NCBI RefSeq assembly: GCF_026626635.1
Contig: NZ_JAPNKA010000001.1
Location: 7,068,001 to 7,132,000 of the forward strand
Length of the DNA stretch: 64,000 bases
Direction: 5' to 3'
Origin: Archangium lansingense
GTDB lineage: Bacteria > Myxococcota > Myxococcia > Myxococcales > Myxococcaceae
In this document: in pieces, positions 33,375 through 42,614 of the stretch
Position numbering within the stretch: position 1 is the stretch's first letter
How the letters are laid out: every line of letters starts with the position of its first letter
Program-made: the position numbers and the translations under genes
The notes under the pieces: generated by a model
Seen by the model: only the letters and a program-made list of their open reading frames with translations
Databases searched by the model: none
Told to the model about the DNA's origin: nothing

Positions 33375-35609
33375 TCACTGCATCTCGAGCACGTCCCGGC
33401 CGAGCAGGAGCAGCAGTCGGTCCTCGCGAACCTTGACGATGCCGTGCTCGGCGCCCACGTCCACGGGGACGCTGCCCGCTGCCGCGAGGTAGCGCCTCCC
33501 CGCCGAGGCGTAGACCACCCGCCCATCCGGGGCGAGCGCCTCGAGCCAGGCGTATTGGTCAGGCAAGGACACGAGCGAGATATCCCCCGAGGGGCTGCGC
33601 ACCCAGATACCCAGGTTGCCATTGGAGACGAACGGCACGCGGAAGGCCGTCCACCCGTTGGCGACCTGGTAATCAGTCCTCGGACGCAGGCCCTCGCGCG
33701 GCTCGGCGAGGGGGACCTCGCTTCCGTCGGCCAGGATGATCGAGAGCCCCCGCGCGGTGCCGGAGCCTCTTGGGGCGACGGCGACGTTGATTCCGTCGGT
33801 CAGGGGCCATTGACGTGCGTCCTTGAGCAGGGTGGAGGAACCCGCCCGGTACCGGTAGACGCTCCCGTATCTCTCGTAGACGACATCCCCCGACGCACTC
33901 ACGTCGGCGTACTCGGAGCTGTCCGCCACGTGGTCGGTCCTCCCGGAGAGGGTGTCGTACAACTTGAGGGCACCATTAAACGGCGTGGCCGACTCCTGGT
34001 AGATGGCATAGGGGCCGTTCACGTGCACTCCAACGCCTCCATTCGGGAATCGGATGTAGCCACTGTGGCGGAACTCGGTGCAGATGCTGCCCCGGTCCTG
34101 CCAGATGGCGCCGAACGGAGTGACCCAAGCCAGATAGCCCGACCCGAGACGGGCATCGACGGACGTGGCCACGTCCAGCAGCCCCACGACATCCACGACG
34201 GGCGACTTGTAGGCGACGCGACTGCCACCGAAGTCGAGCGCGAAGGCCCCCTCCGGAGCCGAGGCCACCTTCGTCAACCCGGGCGCCAGTTCCACCGGCA
34301 GGACCAGCGGCATGTCGCGCCGCCTGCCCAGGGCATCCGTGCCGGTCAACTGGACCTCCAGCAGCCCACCATCGTAGGGCCGCGCATCGAGCACGTAGGT
34401 GAGCCGGTTGGAGCCCGAAGCCAGGGGGGTGGAGTTGCCGCGAGCACGGAGCTCGAGAGACGCACACCCGGCGGGGGCGTCATCCACACAGGTGACGTCG
34501 ATCGTCACGGTCTCGCTCTGCACGACACCCCAGTGACTCAAGCCCTGGACCTTGAGGGCCGGCGGCCGGTCCACGTGGAAGACGATGAGCTCCGAGTTCT
34601 CTCCGCCGAACTCGTCGCGTGCGGAGAGCGTGAGGAGCTTGCGTCCCGCGGGCTCCCCGTCCAGGGGGAGGCTGGCGCTGTACCGGGTGCACCATCTGGA
34701 GCCGCACGGAAAGTTGAACGCGCTCAAGTCGACAGGGAAGGTGCGCGAGCCGAAGGTCGCCTGAATCCTGCGAAGCTGGAAGCGGGAGAACACATCCACC
34801 GTCACCTCGAGCGTGTCCTGGTCCACGGTCGTGTTCGCCACGGGCGAGCGGACGAACAGGCTGATGTCAGGAGAAGGTGCAGGCGCCGCAAGCGCGGTGA
34901 AGAGCACCTCGTGCCCCGCCGTATCCGCGGCACGCAGGGTGTTGAGTCCCCGGGCCGAGCCGAGCACCCAGCTGTCCACGGCGGCCACTCCCCCCTCGTT
35001 GGTGCGCACGACGGCGGGCCCGACCGTCCCGCCTCCCGAGAGCACCGAGAAGGAGACCTCGGCCCCGGCGAGCGGGCGATCCCAGGCGTCGCGCACCAGG
35101 ACAGAGGGGGAAATCGCCACCGGTGTTCCCGGAGCCGCCTGCTGCATATCTCCCCGGGAGATGAGGAACGCCTGGGGTCCGGCGGCTCGCACCGGCGTGA
35201 CGAACACCACGACTGACTCCCCGATGGCCGCCTGCACATACTGATCGCCTACCGCGGACCCGGGGGTGAATGTCGTCCTCGCCAGCCCGTTCTCGTCCGT
35301 CACGACGCGATCGGCGCTCAGCGTTCCGCCCCCGTTGAGCACGGAGAAGGTGACCTCGACCCCCGAGACCACCGCGACGCCCGCGTCCGAGTTGTTCTTC
35401 GCCCGGACGACGAAGGCCTGCGGCAGGGGCACCCCTGTCAATCCCTTCTGCCCATTGCCCGAGACCAGCTCGACGCTCAGCGAAGAGGAAGCGGCCTGCG
35501 CCGTCGTTTCCGCGGTGGGTCCGATCGCAGAGCCCGGCTCCCCCCCTCCACCACATGCCGTCAGAAGAATGACTGAAACCCAGAATACTGCTGACCGCCC
35601 CAACTTCAT
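33375..35609 (-). CDS. Lipoprotein with bacterial Ig-like (Big_1) domains and a propeller-like C-terminus
   Basis: 744 residues from the ATG at 35609. The lipobox LLTAC is followed by four Gly. Two Ig-like/invasin-type repeats are visible (VTFSVLNGGGTLSADRVVTD and VSFSVLSGGGTVGPAVVRTN), each followed by a GLARTTFTPGSAVG- or VAAVDSWVLGSARG-type strand. A third Ig-like domain and a region rich in short strands with Tyr/Asp turns follow (~480-744), probably beta-propeller. Likely surface anchored; function unknown. A longer start at 35666 would break the signal peptide. Confidence 0.7.
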   Translation of the reverse strand: MKLGRSAVFWVSVILLTACGGGGEPGSAIGPTAETTAQAASSSLSVELVSGNGQKGLTGVPLPQAFVVRAKNNSDAGVAVVSGVEVTFSVLNGGGTLSADRVVTDENGLARTTFTPGSAVGDQYVQAAIGESVVVFVTPVRAAGPQAFLISRGDMQQAAPGTPVAISPSVLVRDAWDRPLAGAEVSFSVLSGGGTVGPAVVRTNEGGVAAVDSWVLGSARGLNTLRAADTAGHEVLFTALAAPAPSPDISLFVRSPVANTTVDQDTLEVTVDVFSRFQLRRIQATFGSRTFPVDLSAFNFPCGSRWCTRYSASLPLDGEPAGRKLLTLSARDEFGGENSELIVFHVDRPPALKVQGLSHWGVVQSETVTIDVTCVDDAPAGCASLELRARGNSTPLASGSNRLTYVLDARPYDGGLLEVQLTGTDALGRRRDMPLVLPVELAPGLTKVASAPEGAFALDFGGSRVAYKSPVVDVVGLLDVATSVDARLGSGYLAWVTPFGAIWQDRGSICTEFRHSGYIRFPNGGVGVHVNGPYAIYQESATPFNGALKLYDTLSGRTDHVADSSEYADVSASGDVVYERYGSVYRYRAGSSTLLKDARQWPLTDGINVAVAPRGSGTARGLSIILADGSEVPLAEPREGLRPRTDYQVANGWTAFRVPFVSNGNLGIWVRSPSGDISLVSLPDQYAWLEALAPDGRVVYASAGRRYLAAAGSVPVDVGAEHGIVKVREDRLLLLLGRDVLEMQ

Positions 35610-35809
35610 GAGACGACTCCATGGACACCCGGACGCCGGCCCCCCTCGCCCCGGTGCGGTTTTCAAGACTTTGCGAATCGTCCGCTGCTGTCAACATCCG
35701 AAGCCGGACCTTCGAATGTTCAATCTCCACCGGGGAGTGAACGCATACGTTCAGGAAGGGAGCGAAGGCCGCATGTCTGGCCTATGACCCCGCCATCCTC
35801 GGAGATGGA

Positions 35810-36643
35810 GTGAAACCCGATATGGCGATGCTCACGACGAAGGACGACACGCAGCTCTATTACAAGGACTGGGGTTCGGGGCAGCCGGTGGTGTTCAGCC
35901 ATGGCTGGCCGCTCACCGCCGACGCTTGGGAGGACCAGATGGTCTTCCTGGCCTCCCATGGCTTCCGCGCCATCGCCCATGACCGTCGCGGACATGGCCG
36001 CTCCAGCCAGCCGTGGAATGGCAACGAGATGAACACCTACGCTGACGATCTGGCCGAGCTGTTCGAGAAGCTGGATCTCCAGAAGGCCATCCTCGTCGGC
36101 CATTCGACCGGTGGCGGCGAGGTGACGCGCTATATCGGCCGCCACGGCACCCGCCGCGTCGCCAAGGTGGTGCTGGTCGGAGCAGTGCCGCCCATCATGC
36201 TCAAGACCGCCGCGAATCCCGGCGGCTTGCCGCTCTCCGCGTTCGATGACATCCGCAAGGGCGTTGCCGCCGATCGCTCGCAGTTCTACAAGGATCTGAC
36301 CACTCCCTTCTTCGGCGCCAACCGCCCGGGCTCGAAGGTCACGCAGGGCATGCGCGACAGCTTCTGGCTGCAGGGAATGATGGGCGGCCTCAAGCCCCAG
36401 CTCGACTGCATCAAGGCCTTCTCCGAGACCGACTTCACCGAGGATCTCAAGAAGTTCGACGTGCCGACGCTGATCATCCACGGTGATGACGATCAGATCG
36501 TACCGATCGACGCCTCGGCCCGTCGCTCGGCCCAGCTCGTCAAGGGCGCGGCGCTGAAGATCTATCCCGGTGGCGATCACGGCCTCGCCGCCACGCACAA
36601 GGATCAGCTCAACGCCGACCTGCTGGCCTTCGCCCGAGGCTGA
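35810..36643 (+). CDS. Alpha/beta hydrolase, non-haem chloroperoxidase/arylesterase type
   Basis: 277 residues from a GTG at 35810 (or 273 from the ATG at 35822). The nucleophile elbow GHSTGG has S99, the acid lies in HGDDDQIVP near 229 and the His in GGDHGLAATH near 258. The oxyanion segment SHGWPLTADAWEDQ and HDRRGHGRSSQ are diagnostic of the cofactor-free haloperoxidase/esterase branch. The physiological substrate is probably an ester. The usage of codons is slightly different from its neighbours. Confidence 0.85.
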   Translation: MKPDMAMLTTKDDTQLYYKDWGSGQPVVFSHGWPLTADAWEDQMVFLASHGFRAIAHDRRGHGRSSQPWNGNEMNTYADDLAELFEKLDLQKAILVGHSTGGGEVTRYIGRHGTRRVAKVVLVGAVPPIMLKTAANPGGLPLSAFDDIRKGVAADRSQFYKDLTTPFFGANRPGSKVTQGMRDSFWLQGMMGGLKPQLDCIKAFSETDFTEDLKKFDVPTLIIHGDDDQIVPIDASARRSAQLVKGAALKIYPGGDHGLAATHKDQLNADLLAFARG

Positions 36644-36650
36644 CCATTTC

Positions 36651-36787
36651 CCCTCTCCCCTCGGGAGAGGGACGGGGTGAGGGTATCGGGTGAACCCGGG
36701 TTCAACCCCCTGTCCACACTGAGGGCCACGGGTTGGAGAACAGACTCGGGTACCCTCACCCTGACCCTCTCCCGGGGGGCGAGGGGG
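36651..36787. repeat. Inverted pair of CCCTCTCCC-type dispersed repeats
   Basis: A hairpin-forming unit (36651-36685, starting CCCTCTCCCCTCGGGAGAGG) ends GGGGTGAGGGTA. Its inverted partner at 36751-36787 begins TACCCTCACCCTGACCCTCT. The whole forms a long-armed palindrome after the hydrolase stop. This sequence type is a common dispersed repeat in GC-rich proteobacteria and may act as a terminator. Confidence 0.7.
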
Positions 36788-36816
36788 CAGTATCAGCGGT
36801 GTGCTCCTGGGAAAGG

Positions 36817-37374
36817 CTACTTCGCCTCGGGGGCGGGGCGCGGCAAGGCAACACCGGCTGGCGGCTGCGACGCAGAGGGAGCCTCCGCGGCGGGCTTCAC
36901 CGCGAAGGGGCTCCGAGGCGGATCCTTGGCGTACGGATCAGCCCGGGAGATCAACCGCGTGGAGGATTGCTCCACCCACGCGGAGAGCCCGCCTGCCTCT
37001 ACCACCGAGGCGCTCCGGCCGAGAACCTTCCGAGTCCGGAGATCAATGAGGCGCAGATCCACGGCGAGTCGTCCGGGGGAGATCGAACGCAGGCTCAGGT
37101 GCAGCAGGCGCGTGGACGCCGAGAGCCCGGGCGCTGCCAGGAGACAGCGCGGATCCTTCTGACACCCTTCGCCCCGGGACTTGAGGTAGCTGCCCAGGTC
37201 CACATAGGGCACCTCCAAACGGGTGCCGAGCGTCCGCCCCGCCTCGAGGGCGACCTTCTCCAGACCGGGGGCCGCGGTGGACACCACCGCCAGGGACGAG
37301 GCCGTGGCGGCGGACGGACTGGCAGAAACCGGGTCCGCCGAGAGCAGGAGCAACGTGAGTGCGGTGAGCAGCAT
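36817..37374 (-). CDS. Hypothetical exported protein
   Basis: 185 residues with an N-terminal signal peptide (LLTALTLLLLSADPVSA). The middle part (LEVPYVDLGSYLKSRGEGCQ, then LRLIDLRTRKVLGRSASVVE) resembles small periplasmic proteins that report a summed activity, such as TolB-N/CsgG-like folds. The C-terminus is Pro/Ala-rich. It lies 14 bases downstream of a barrel protein gene and probably in one operon with the two barrel genes. Confidence 0.55.
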   Translation of the reverse strand: MLLTALTLLLLSADPVSASPSAATASSLAVVSTAAPGLEKVALEAGRTLGTRLEVPYVDLGSYLKSRGEGCQKDPRCLLAAPGLSASTRLLHLSLRSISPGRLAVDLRLIDLRTRKVLGRSASVVEAGGLSAWVEQSSTRLISRADPYAKDPPRSPFAVKPAAEAPSASQPPAGVALPRPAPEAK

Positions 37375-37388
37375 CGGTGCCCCCTCCC

Positions 37389-38483
37389 CTACCAGCCGTA
37401 GCTCGCCGCGAGCCCCAACGTCGGTCCGCCGCCCTTCGAGGCGCGAGCCTGATAGCCAGCCAGAGCACCGAGGCTGAAGGCCTCGGAGAACCGGTAGTCC
37501 ACGCGGTAGAGCAGCCTCACGCCGGTGGGCCCCGAGGGCACGTTGGTCACCTGCACCGCGGCGCTCATGGGGAAGCGCGGCACCGTGTCCCAGGCGAGCC
37601 GGAGCGTCCCGGCACCGCCGAGACCTCCGGTGTATTCGCCCTCGAGCTCCGCGCGAGCCCCATTGGGACGGCCGATGCGCACCCTGCCGCCAAAGCCCGC
37701 CGCGAAGCCGGTCGCATTGCCTCCAAGTGTCAGGCGCACGGCGAGGCCGAAGTACTGACTGAAGCCCACGTCCACCTCGGAGAAGCCATAGTCGAGGCCC
37801 GGGCGCAGCTCAGGCAGGACCTCTCCCTCCTGGGCGGTCAGGCCGAAGGGCGGCGTGTTCGCGCGCAGGTGCCCCACGCCGATACGGATGGAGTCGATCC
37901 GCAGGCCGCCCACCTGGGTGAACAGGCGGTAGAGGTAGTCCGCCTCCAGCCGGTAGTAACGGTCCGAGTAGCGCGTGCCATTGAGCGTCTGGGAGCCGTA
38001 GTCCACGTACTCGGAGAAGGCGCTCACGCGCGAGCGCCGCTGCCCGTACACCTCCATCAGGGCCTCGCGCTCCAGGGTGTACTGAGGCACCTCGATGAGC
38101 ACCGGGTACGGAGCGTCGGCGCTGGCGAAACGCAGCGTCTCCACTCCATCGGTGTCACGGGCGGTGACGTAGTACTCCACGGGCACGCGCTGCTCGGGGG
38201 ACAGGGGAACGACGGCCGCGTAGGTGCCATCCGCGCTCAGCTCGAAGGCCGTCTCGCGGAAGGCCGTCTCGCCGGCGGAGCGGTGGTGGGCCACGAGCGA
38301 TCCAAGGCGCCAGGCCGGGGCCACCTCGGCGCGCAGCACGAGGTTGTTGCCGACCAGGACCTGGGCAGCCGGGACGTGCCGCACCTCGAGGGGCTCGGGA
38401 GGCGCGGGCGGAGTGGCGCTCGCCGGCGGCGTCTGGGGCGCCAGCAGCAGCAGGAGGCAGGTAACGGTGGAAAGGGTCATCAT
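37389..38483 (-). CDS. Outer-membrane barrel protein with Ig-like domain (paralogue 1)
   Basis: 364 residues from the ATG at 38483. After a signal peptide, an Ig-like domain (~30-125: VLRAEVAPAWRLGSLVAHHR, EYYVTARDTDGVETLRF) leads into a beta-barrel whose strands carry the shared blocks EYVDYGS, YYRLEADYLYRLFTQVGGLR and GLDYGFSEVDVGFSQYFGLA. It ends in an aromatic residue (SYGW). It lines up with the upstream gene product over its whole length. Function is unknown; probably an outer-membrane surface or assembly protein. Confidence 0.65.
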   Translation of the reverse strand: MMTLSTVTCLLLLLAPQTPPASATPPAPPEPLEVRHVPAAQVLVGNNLVLRAEVAPAWRLGSLVAHHRSAGETAFRETAFELSADGTYAAVVPLSPEQRVPVEYYVTARDTDGVETLRFASADAPYPVLIEVPQYTLEREALMEVYGQRRSRVSAFSEYVDYGSQTLNGTRYSDRYYRLEADYLYRLFTQVGGLRIDSIRIGVGHLRANTPPFGLTAQEGEVLPELRPGLDYGFSEVDVGFSQYFGLAVRLTLGGNATGFAAGFGGRVRIGRPNGARAELEGEYTGGLGGAGTLRLAWDTVPRFPMSAAVQVTNVPSGPTGVRLLYRVDYRFSEAFSLGALAGYQARASKGGGPTLGLAASYGW

Positions 38484-38506
38484 CGGAGGTGTTCTCTCGG
38501 GGTCCG

Positions 38507-40066
38507 CTACCAATGGAAGGTGGTGCCCAGCCCGAAGCCGAGGCCGGAGTGGTTGATGTCGCGAAGCTGGTAGCTCACGCGGCCGGCGATATCGAGCCAG
38601 GGGGTGACCGAGCGGCCCACCGTGTAGATGAGGCGCACGCCCAGATCCTCGCCGATGGGCTCGTTGGTGACGACGACCTCGGCGCTCATGGGCCAGCCCT
38701 TCACGGCGTCCCACGCGAGCGCGAGGCTGCCGCGCTGACCGATGTCCGCGATGGTAGCGCCGCGGATCAGCAGGGACGTGCCCGTCTCGCTGCCGATGCG
38801 CAGGCCGAGATCAAACCCGCCCTTGATCCCATCCTCGGTGACACCCGCGGAGCCCTTCAACAGCACCGAGAGGGACGGGTGAAGGCGCAGCTCCAGCTCG
38901 CCGAAGCCATAGGTGTAGCCCACCTCCTGACCGGGAACGCCCGTGTCGAGCAGATCGCGCGGAGTGCCAATGCCCCGATAGTTGCCGAAGCCCACGCGCA
39001 CCGCATGCACGGTCGTATAGACGCGGTAGAGGAAGTCCGCCTCGAAGAGGTTGTAGACGTCGTTGCCCTTGAAGCGGTTGAAGTCGACGTACTCGTTGCT
39101 GACGCGCACCCGGCTGCGGTCGCGGAGCTCGATGCGCTCGTCACGAGGCGGCCGGCGGATGGTGATGGACTGAGGCCGGGCCGCGTTGCCAGCCGCGGAA
39201 AGAGTGGCACCCGCGGGCTCCACGGCCTCGACGTAGTACTCGATGCCCGGCTCCACCGCCGAGCCCTGGGGCAGCGTGGCACGGAAGAGGCCATGGGGAT
39301 CGGCGCTCATGTGCACGGTGCGGTAGGTGGGCGAGCCCCGCTCGCGCCAGTGCACCATCGCCGCACGCGGCGTGGGACCCGCGAGGCTGGAGAGGGAGAC
39401 AGTGATGAGCTCGTCGGTGAGCGCGCTGGTGGGAGCACTCACCTTGAGGACGGGCGCCACCGGCGAGGCGGGCACCTTCGTCGTCGAGGACGCCACCGGC
39501 GCCTCACGCAGCAAGGAGATCTCCGTGCGGATGGGGCCGGCCAGGTCCGACTGGGGCCAGTTGGAGAGGAAGCCCTCCCACACCTTCGCGCGCTCGGAGG
39601 GAGGAAGTCTCAAGGCGTTGTTCCACGCGGTGCGCAGGGCGGCGCGCTCGGCGTCAGACGGGCCGACGGTGGAGGGCGCGGTCGCCCCGGGAGCCTGGGC
39701 CTGAGCAGCCGGTCCCAACGTGGCAGGACGCTCGCGAGGAGCAGGAGCATTCACCGACTCCACCTCGTCACCCACCTCCATCCGGGCCAGGAGCTCATCT
39801 GGGGCGGAGATGCGCGAGAGCGTCTCACCCGCCTCCAACACCGTGACCTCGCCAAGGAGGAACCGATCGCGCAGCACCTTGCCTGTCGCCGGGTGGCGCG
39901 CTTCGATGATGCGGTAGACGCGCAGCCGTTCGCCGGGCTGCGTCGTATCCGCGCGCCCGAGGTCGACGAAGGCATCCGCGCCCTCGATGCGCAGGACGTA
40001 CGCCGGGCGTATCGCCGCGAGGGCGGGAGCGGACAACAGCAACAGGAGGAGCGGGAGCTTCATCAT
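38507..40066 (-). CDS. Outer-membrane barrel protein with Ig-like domain and N-terminal extension (paralogue 2)
   Basis: 519 residues from the ATG at 40066. Signal peptide, then a ~130-residue SH3-like/FlgT-like domain (VDLGRADTTQPGERLRVYRI, LLGEVTVLEAGETLSRISAP). A Pro/Ala linker leads to an Ig-like domain (ITVSLSSLAGPTPRAAMVHW) and a barrel (EYVDFNRFKGNDVYNLFEAD, YGFGELELRLHPSLSVLLKG) ending in FHW. It has an extra N-terminal domain relative to the next gene. The two are 23 bases apart and likely one operon; the pair arose by duplication. Confidence 0.65.
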   Translation of the reverse strand: MMKLPLLLLLLSAPALAAIRPAYVLRIEGADAFVDLGRADTTQPGERLRVYRIIEARHPATGKVLRDRFLLGEVTVLEAGETLSRISAPDELLARMEVGDEVESVNAPAPRERPATLGPAAQAQAPGATAPSTVGPSDAERAALRTAWNNALRLPPSERAKVWEGFLSNWPQSDLAGPIRTEISLLREAPVASSTTKVPASPVAPVLKVSAPTSALTDELITVSLSSLAGPTPRAAMVHWRERGSPTYRTVHMSADPHGLFRATLPQGSAVEPGIEYYVEAVEPAGATLSAAGNAARPQSITIRRPPRDERIELRDRSRVRVSNEYVDFNRFKGNDVYNLFEADFLYRVYTTVHAVRVGFGNYRGIGTPRDLLDTGVPGQEVGYTYGFGELELRLHPSLSVLLKGSAGVTEDGIKGGFDLGLRIGSETGTSLLIRGATIADIGQRGSLALAWDAVKGWPMSAEVVVTNEPIGEDLGVRLIYTVGRSVTPWLDIAGRVSYQLRDINHSGLGFGLGTTFHW

Positions 40067-40250
40067 CACCTTTCGGAGGCCCCACGAGGCGGAGCCAGAG
40101 GCCCCAGGTGAGGGGCGTGCGTGGCATTGCGGACTTCGTGCCAACCTTCGAACACGGGAGTCGTCCCTTTGGGCAGAGGGGCCAGAGGCCCGGAACCGCC
40201 ACCAGGACGTTCCAGCCCATGTGCAGGGCGATTCACAGCTGTGCAGGAGT

Positions 40251-40268
40251 GGGCGGGAATTCCCGCCC
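40251..40268. terminator. Perfect 18-bp palindrome, candidate terminator or operator
   Basis: GGGCGGGAATTCCCGCCC is perfectly self-complementary and lies 20 bases downstream of the membrane-protein gene on the minus strand. No T-run follows, so an operator role is also possible. Confidence 0.4.
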
Positions 40269-40288
40269 GGGCGAGGAAAGCGGTTTCT

Positions 40289-40873
40289 CTACCGAGCCTG
40301 AAAAGACCGCGCCACCAGCCCCCCGGCCTTGCGCAGCACCAGGAAGAGCGCGAGCAGCAGGGTCGTGCTGTGCGCGAGGATCAGCGTCCCCAACTTCAAC
40401 TGATGGAACCCAACGAGGACAGTGGCGAGCGGCTGCGACGGAGAGGGCACCAGGAAGATGACTGCGAGTGCGACCCCGTTCTCCAGATAGTCGAACAGCG
40501 TCGGGAGCAGGAAGAGCACGAAGCCCCGCCGAGCCTCGAACCGGGCATAGAGGGAGGGCATGCCGTGACGCATCAGGAAGGCCGCGGCGCCGCCAAAGGC
40601 GAAGCCCCCGGCGAGGGGAAAGACGAAGTCCGTGGCGGCGAACCACGCGTACAGGCGGCGGGAGTCCTCGGTGTAGAGAGGGAGCTGAGCCAGGACACCG
40701 GCCACGTCCAGGTCATTCTGCATGTCGAAGGGCTGGAACCCGCCCGTCACCGCGGAGAAGGCAGCGGTGATGGTGAAGAGCCCGTAGAACGACAGGCAGA
40801 AGACGAGGATGCCCGCGATGAACGCGAGCAGAGACCTCGAGAACCGGAGAATGAGACCCTGGAGTTGCAGCAT
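40289..40873 (-). CDS. Hypothetical inner-membrane protein (4 TM segments)
   Basis: 194 residues with four hydrophobic helices at about 13-38, 82-102, 118-142 and 158-184. A soluble loop (QPFDMQNDLDVAGVLAQLPL) lies between the first two. No recognised family. It stands alone, divergent from the ABC importer genes. Confidence 0.6.
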   Translation of the reverse strand: MLQLQGLILRFSRSLLAFIAGILVFCLSFYGLFTITAAFSAVTGGFQPFDMQNDLDVAGVLAQLPLYTEDSRRLYAWFAATDFVFPLAGGFAFGGAAAFLMRHGMPSLYARFEARRGFVLFLLPTLFDYLENGVALAVIFLVPSPSQPLATVLVGFHQLKLGTLILAHSTTLLLALFLVLRKAGGLVARSFQAR

Positions 40874-40956
40874 GGAGGCACGAGGCTAGGCGATTCGAAG
40901 TTCCCACACGAGGGGTTGGCCGGGAGAGCGTCAGGCGGTTAGAACCCGGTTCCCCC

Positions 40957-41775
40957 ATGGCTTCCCCCCATCCGGTCCCCACCACTCCGGCCACGCTCGG
41001 CAATGACACGGGAGGCGTGCGCGTGCAGCTCTCCGGCCTCCGGCGCACCTTCCCGGGTGGAGTCCCAGTGCTGGACGGAATGGACCTGGACGTCGCCGCG
41101 GGCTCCTTCGTAGCTCTCGTCGGCCCCTCCGGCTGCGGCAAGTCCACCCTGCTGCGCCTGGTGGCCGGGCTGGACAAGCCCGACGCCGGAACCCTCACCT
41201 TCTCCCCTCCCCTCGAACGCACCCAGGGAGCGCGCACGCCCATCGCCTACGTCTTCCAGGATGCGCACCTGCTGCCCTGGCGCTCGGTGCTGGACAACGT
41301 GGCCCTGCCCCTGGAGCTGGCCGGCGTGCCGACACCGGAGCGCCGGGCCTCGGCGCAGGCCCTGCTGACGGAGGTGGGGCTCGGCGACGCGACCTCGCGC
41401 TACCCGGCCGAGCTCTCTGGCGGCATGCGCATGCGCGTCTCTCTGGCTCGGGCGCTCGTCACCCGCCCTCGGCTGCTGCTCCTGGACGAGCCCTTCGCGG
41501 CTCTGGACGAGCTCACGCGCAACCGACTGGATGATCAGCTCCTCGCACTGTGGAAGGAGCTGGGGATGACCGTCCTCTTCGTCACCCACTCCCTCTCGGA
41601 GGCCGCCTACCTGGCCGAGCGCGCCGTGGTGCTGTCGCGGCGGCCCGCGCGCGTCATGCTGGATCGGCAGCTCGCCCTGCCCCGAGAGCGCGTCCCCGCC
41701 CTGCGCGCCGATCCGGACTTCGCCCGAGAGATGGGCCTGCTCCTCCAGGCCCTGGAGCGAGGAGACTCCGCATGA
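40957..41775 (+). CDS. Ssu/Tau-type ABC importer, ATP-binding protein
   Basis: 272 residues. Walker A GPSGCGKST is at 56-64, a Q-loop in FQDAHLLPW, the signature LSGGMRMRVSLARAL near 155, Walker B LLLLDEPFAALDELTR near 175 and the H-loop THS. The closest groups are the nitrate/sulfonate/taurine importers (SsuB/TauB), whose substrates include sulfonates, nitrate and thiamine precursors. It overlaps the permease gene by four bases. No periplasmic binding protein gene is adjacent, so the substrate is open. Confidence 0.88.
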   Translation: MASPHPVPTTPATLGNDTGGVRVQLSGLRRTFPGGVPVLDGMDLDVAAGSFVALVGPSGCGKSTLLRLVAGLDKPDAGTLTFSPPLERTQGARTPIAYVFQDAHLLPWRSVLDNVALPLELAGVPTPERRASAQALLTEVGLGDATSRYPAELSGGMRMRVSLARALVTRPRLLLLDEPFAALDELTRNRLDDQLLALWKELGMTVLFVTHSLSEAAYLAERAVVLSRRPARVMLDRQLALPRERVPALRADPDFAREMGLLLQALERGDSA

Positions 41776-42545
41776 AGACCGCGCTCCTCCGCGCCCTTCC
41801 GCCCACCGCCGCGCTCATTATTCTCCTGGGACTCTGGGAGGGTTTGACGCACCTGCTGTCCATTCCCGCCTGGCTGGTGCCACCACCCTCGGCCATCGCC
41901 ACCGCTGCGTCCCGGGATGCGGCTCCGCTGTTGAGCGCGGCACTCACCACGGGCCGCTCGGCCCTGCTGGGCTTCGGGCTGAGCGCCGGGGTGGGCGTAC
42001 TCGCCGCCGTCCTTCTCTCCTCCTCGAGGCTGCTGGAGCGGGCTTTCTACCCTTACACCCTCTTCCTTCAGACGGTGCCCATCATCGCCATCGCCCCGCT
42101 GCTGGTGCTGTGGTTCGGCCCGGGCACACGCGCGGTGACCGCCTCGTCCTTCATCGTCTCGCTCTTCCCCGTCATCGCCAACACGCTCTCTGGGATGCGC
42201 TCGGTGGATCCAGCGTTGAGGGACATGTTCCAGCTGTATGGAGCGCGCCGGCTCGCCACGCTGTGGAAGCTGGAGCTGCCCGCCGCGATGCCCCACCTGT
42301 TCACCGGCCTGCGAGTCGCCTCGGGGCTGGCCGTCATCGGCGCCATCGGGGGCGAGTTCGTCGCCGGCTTCTCCGAGGACGCAGCCGGCCTGGGCATCCT
42401 GGTGCTGTCCGCCTATCGGCAGCTGCGCACGGATCTACTCTTCGCCGCGGTGCTGGCGGCCTCGGTGGTGGGACTGGCACTGTTCGGCGCGGTGAGCCAG
42501 GCGGGCTCCCGGCTGCTCAGGCGCTGGCACCCGTCGGGCTCGTGA
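41772..42545 (+). CDS. Ssu/Tau-type ABC importer, permease
   Basis: 257 residues from the ATG at 41772, overlapping the ATPase stop. Six membrane segments; the cytoplasmic EAA loop is ELYGARRLATLWKLELPAAM-like (MFQLYGARRLATLWKLELPA), and GGEFVAGFSEDAAGLGILVL is the usual SsuC/TauC end. Forms the importer with the preceding ATPase. Confidence 0.87.
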   Translation: MKTALLRALPPTAALIILLGLWEGLTHLLSIPAWLVPPPSAIATAASRDAAPLLSAALTTGRSALLGFGLSAGVGVLAAVLLSSSRLLERAFYPYTLFLQTVPIIAIAPLLVLWFGPGTRAVTASSFIVSLFPVIANTLSGMRSVDPALRDMFQLYGARRLATLWKLELPAAMPHLFTGLRVASGLAVIGAIGGEFVAGFSEDAAGLGILVLSAYRQLRTDLLFAAVLAASVVGLALFGAVSQAGSRLLRRWHPSGS

Positions 42546-42614
42546 GAGGGGTTCGCTTCCGTCCGTACGTGGCCGAGTTCACGCAGGCGGCTGGCAAGGA
42601 CTCTCCGTGAGGCG

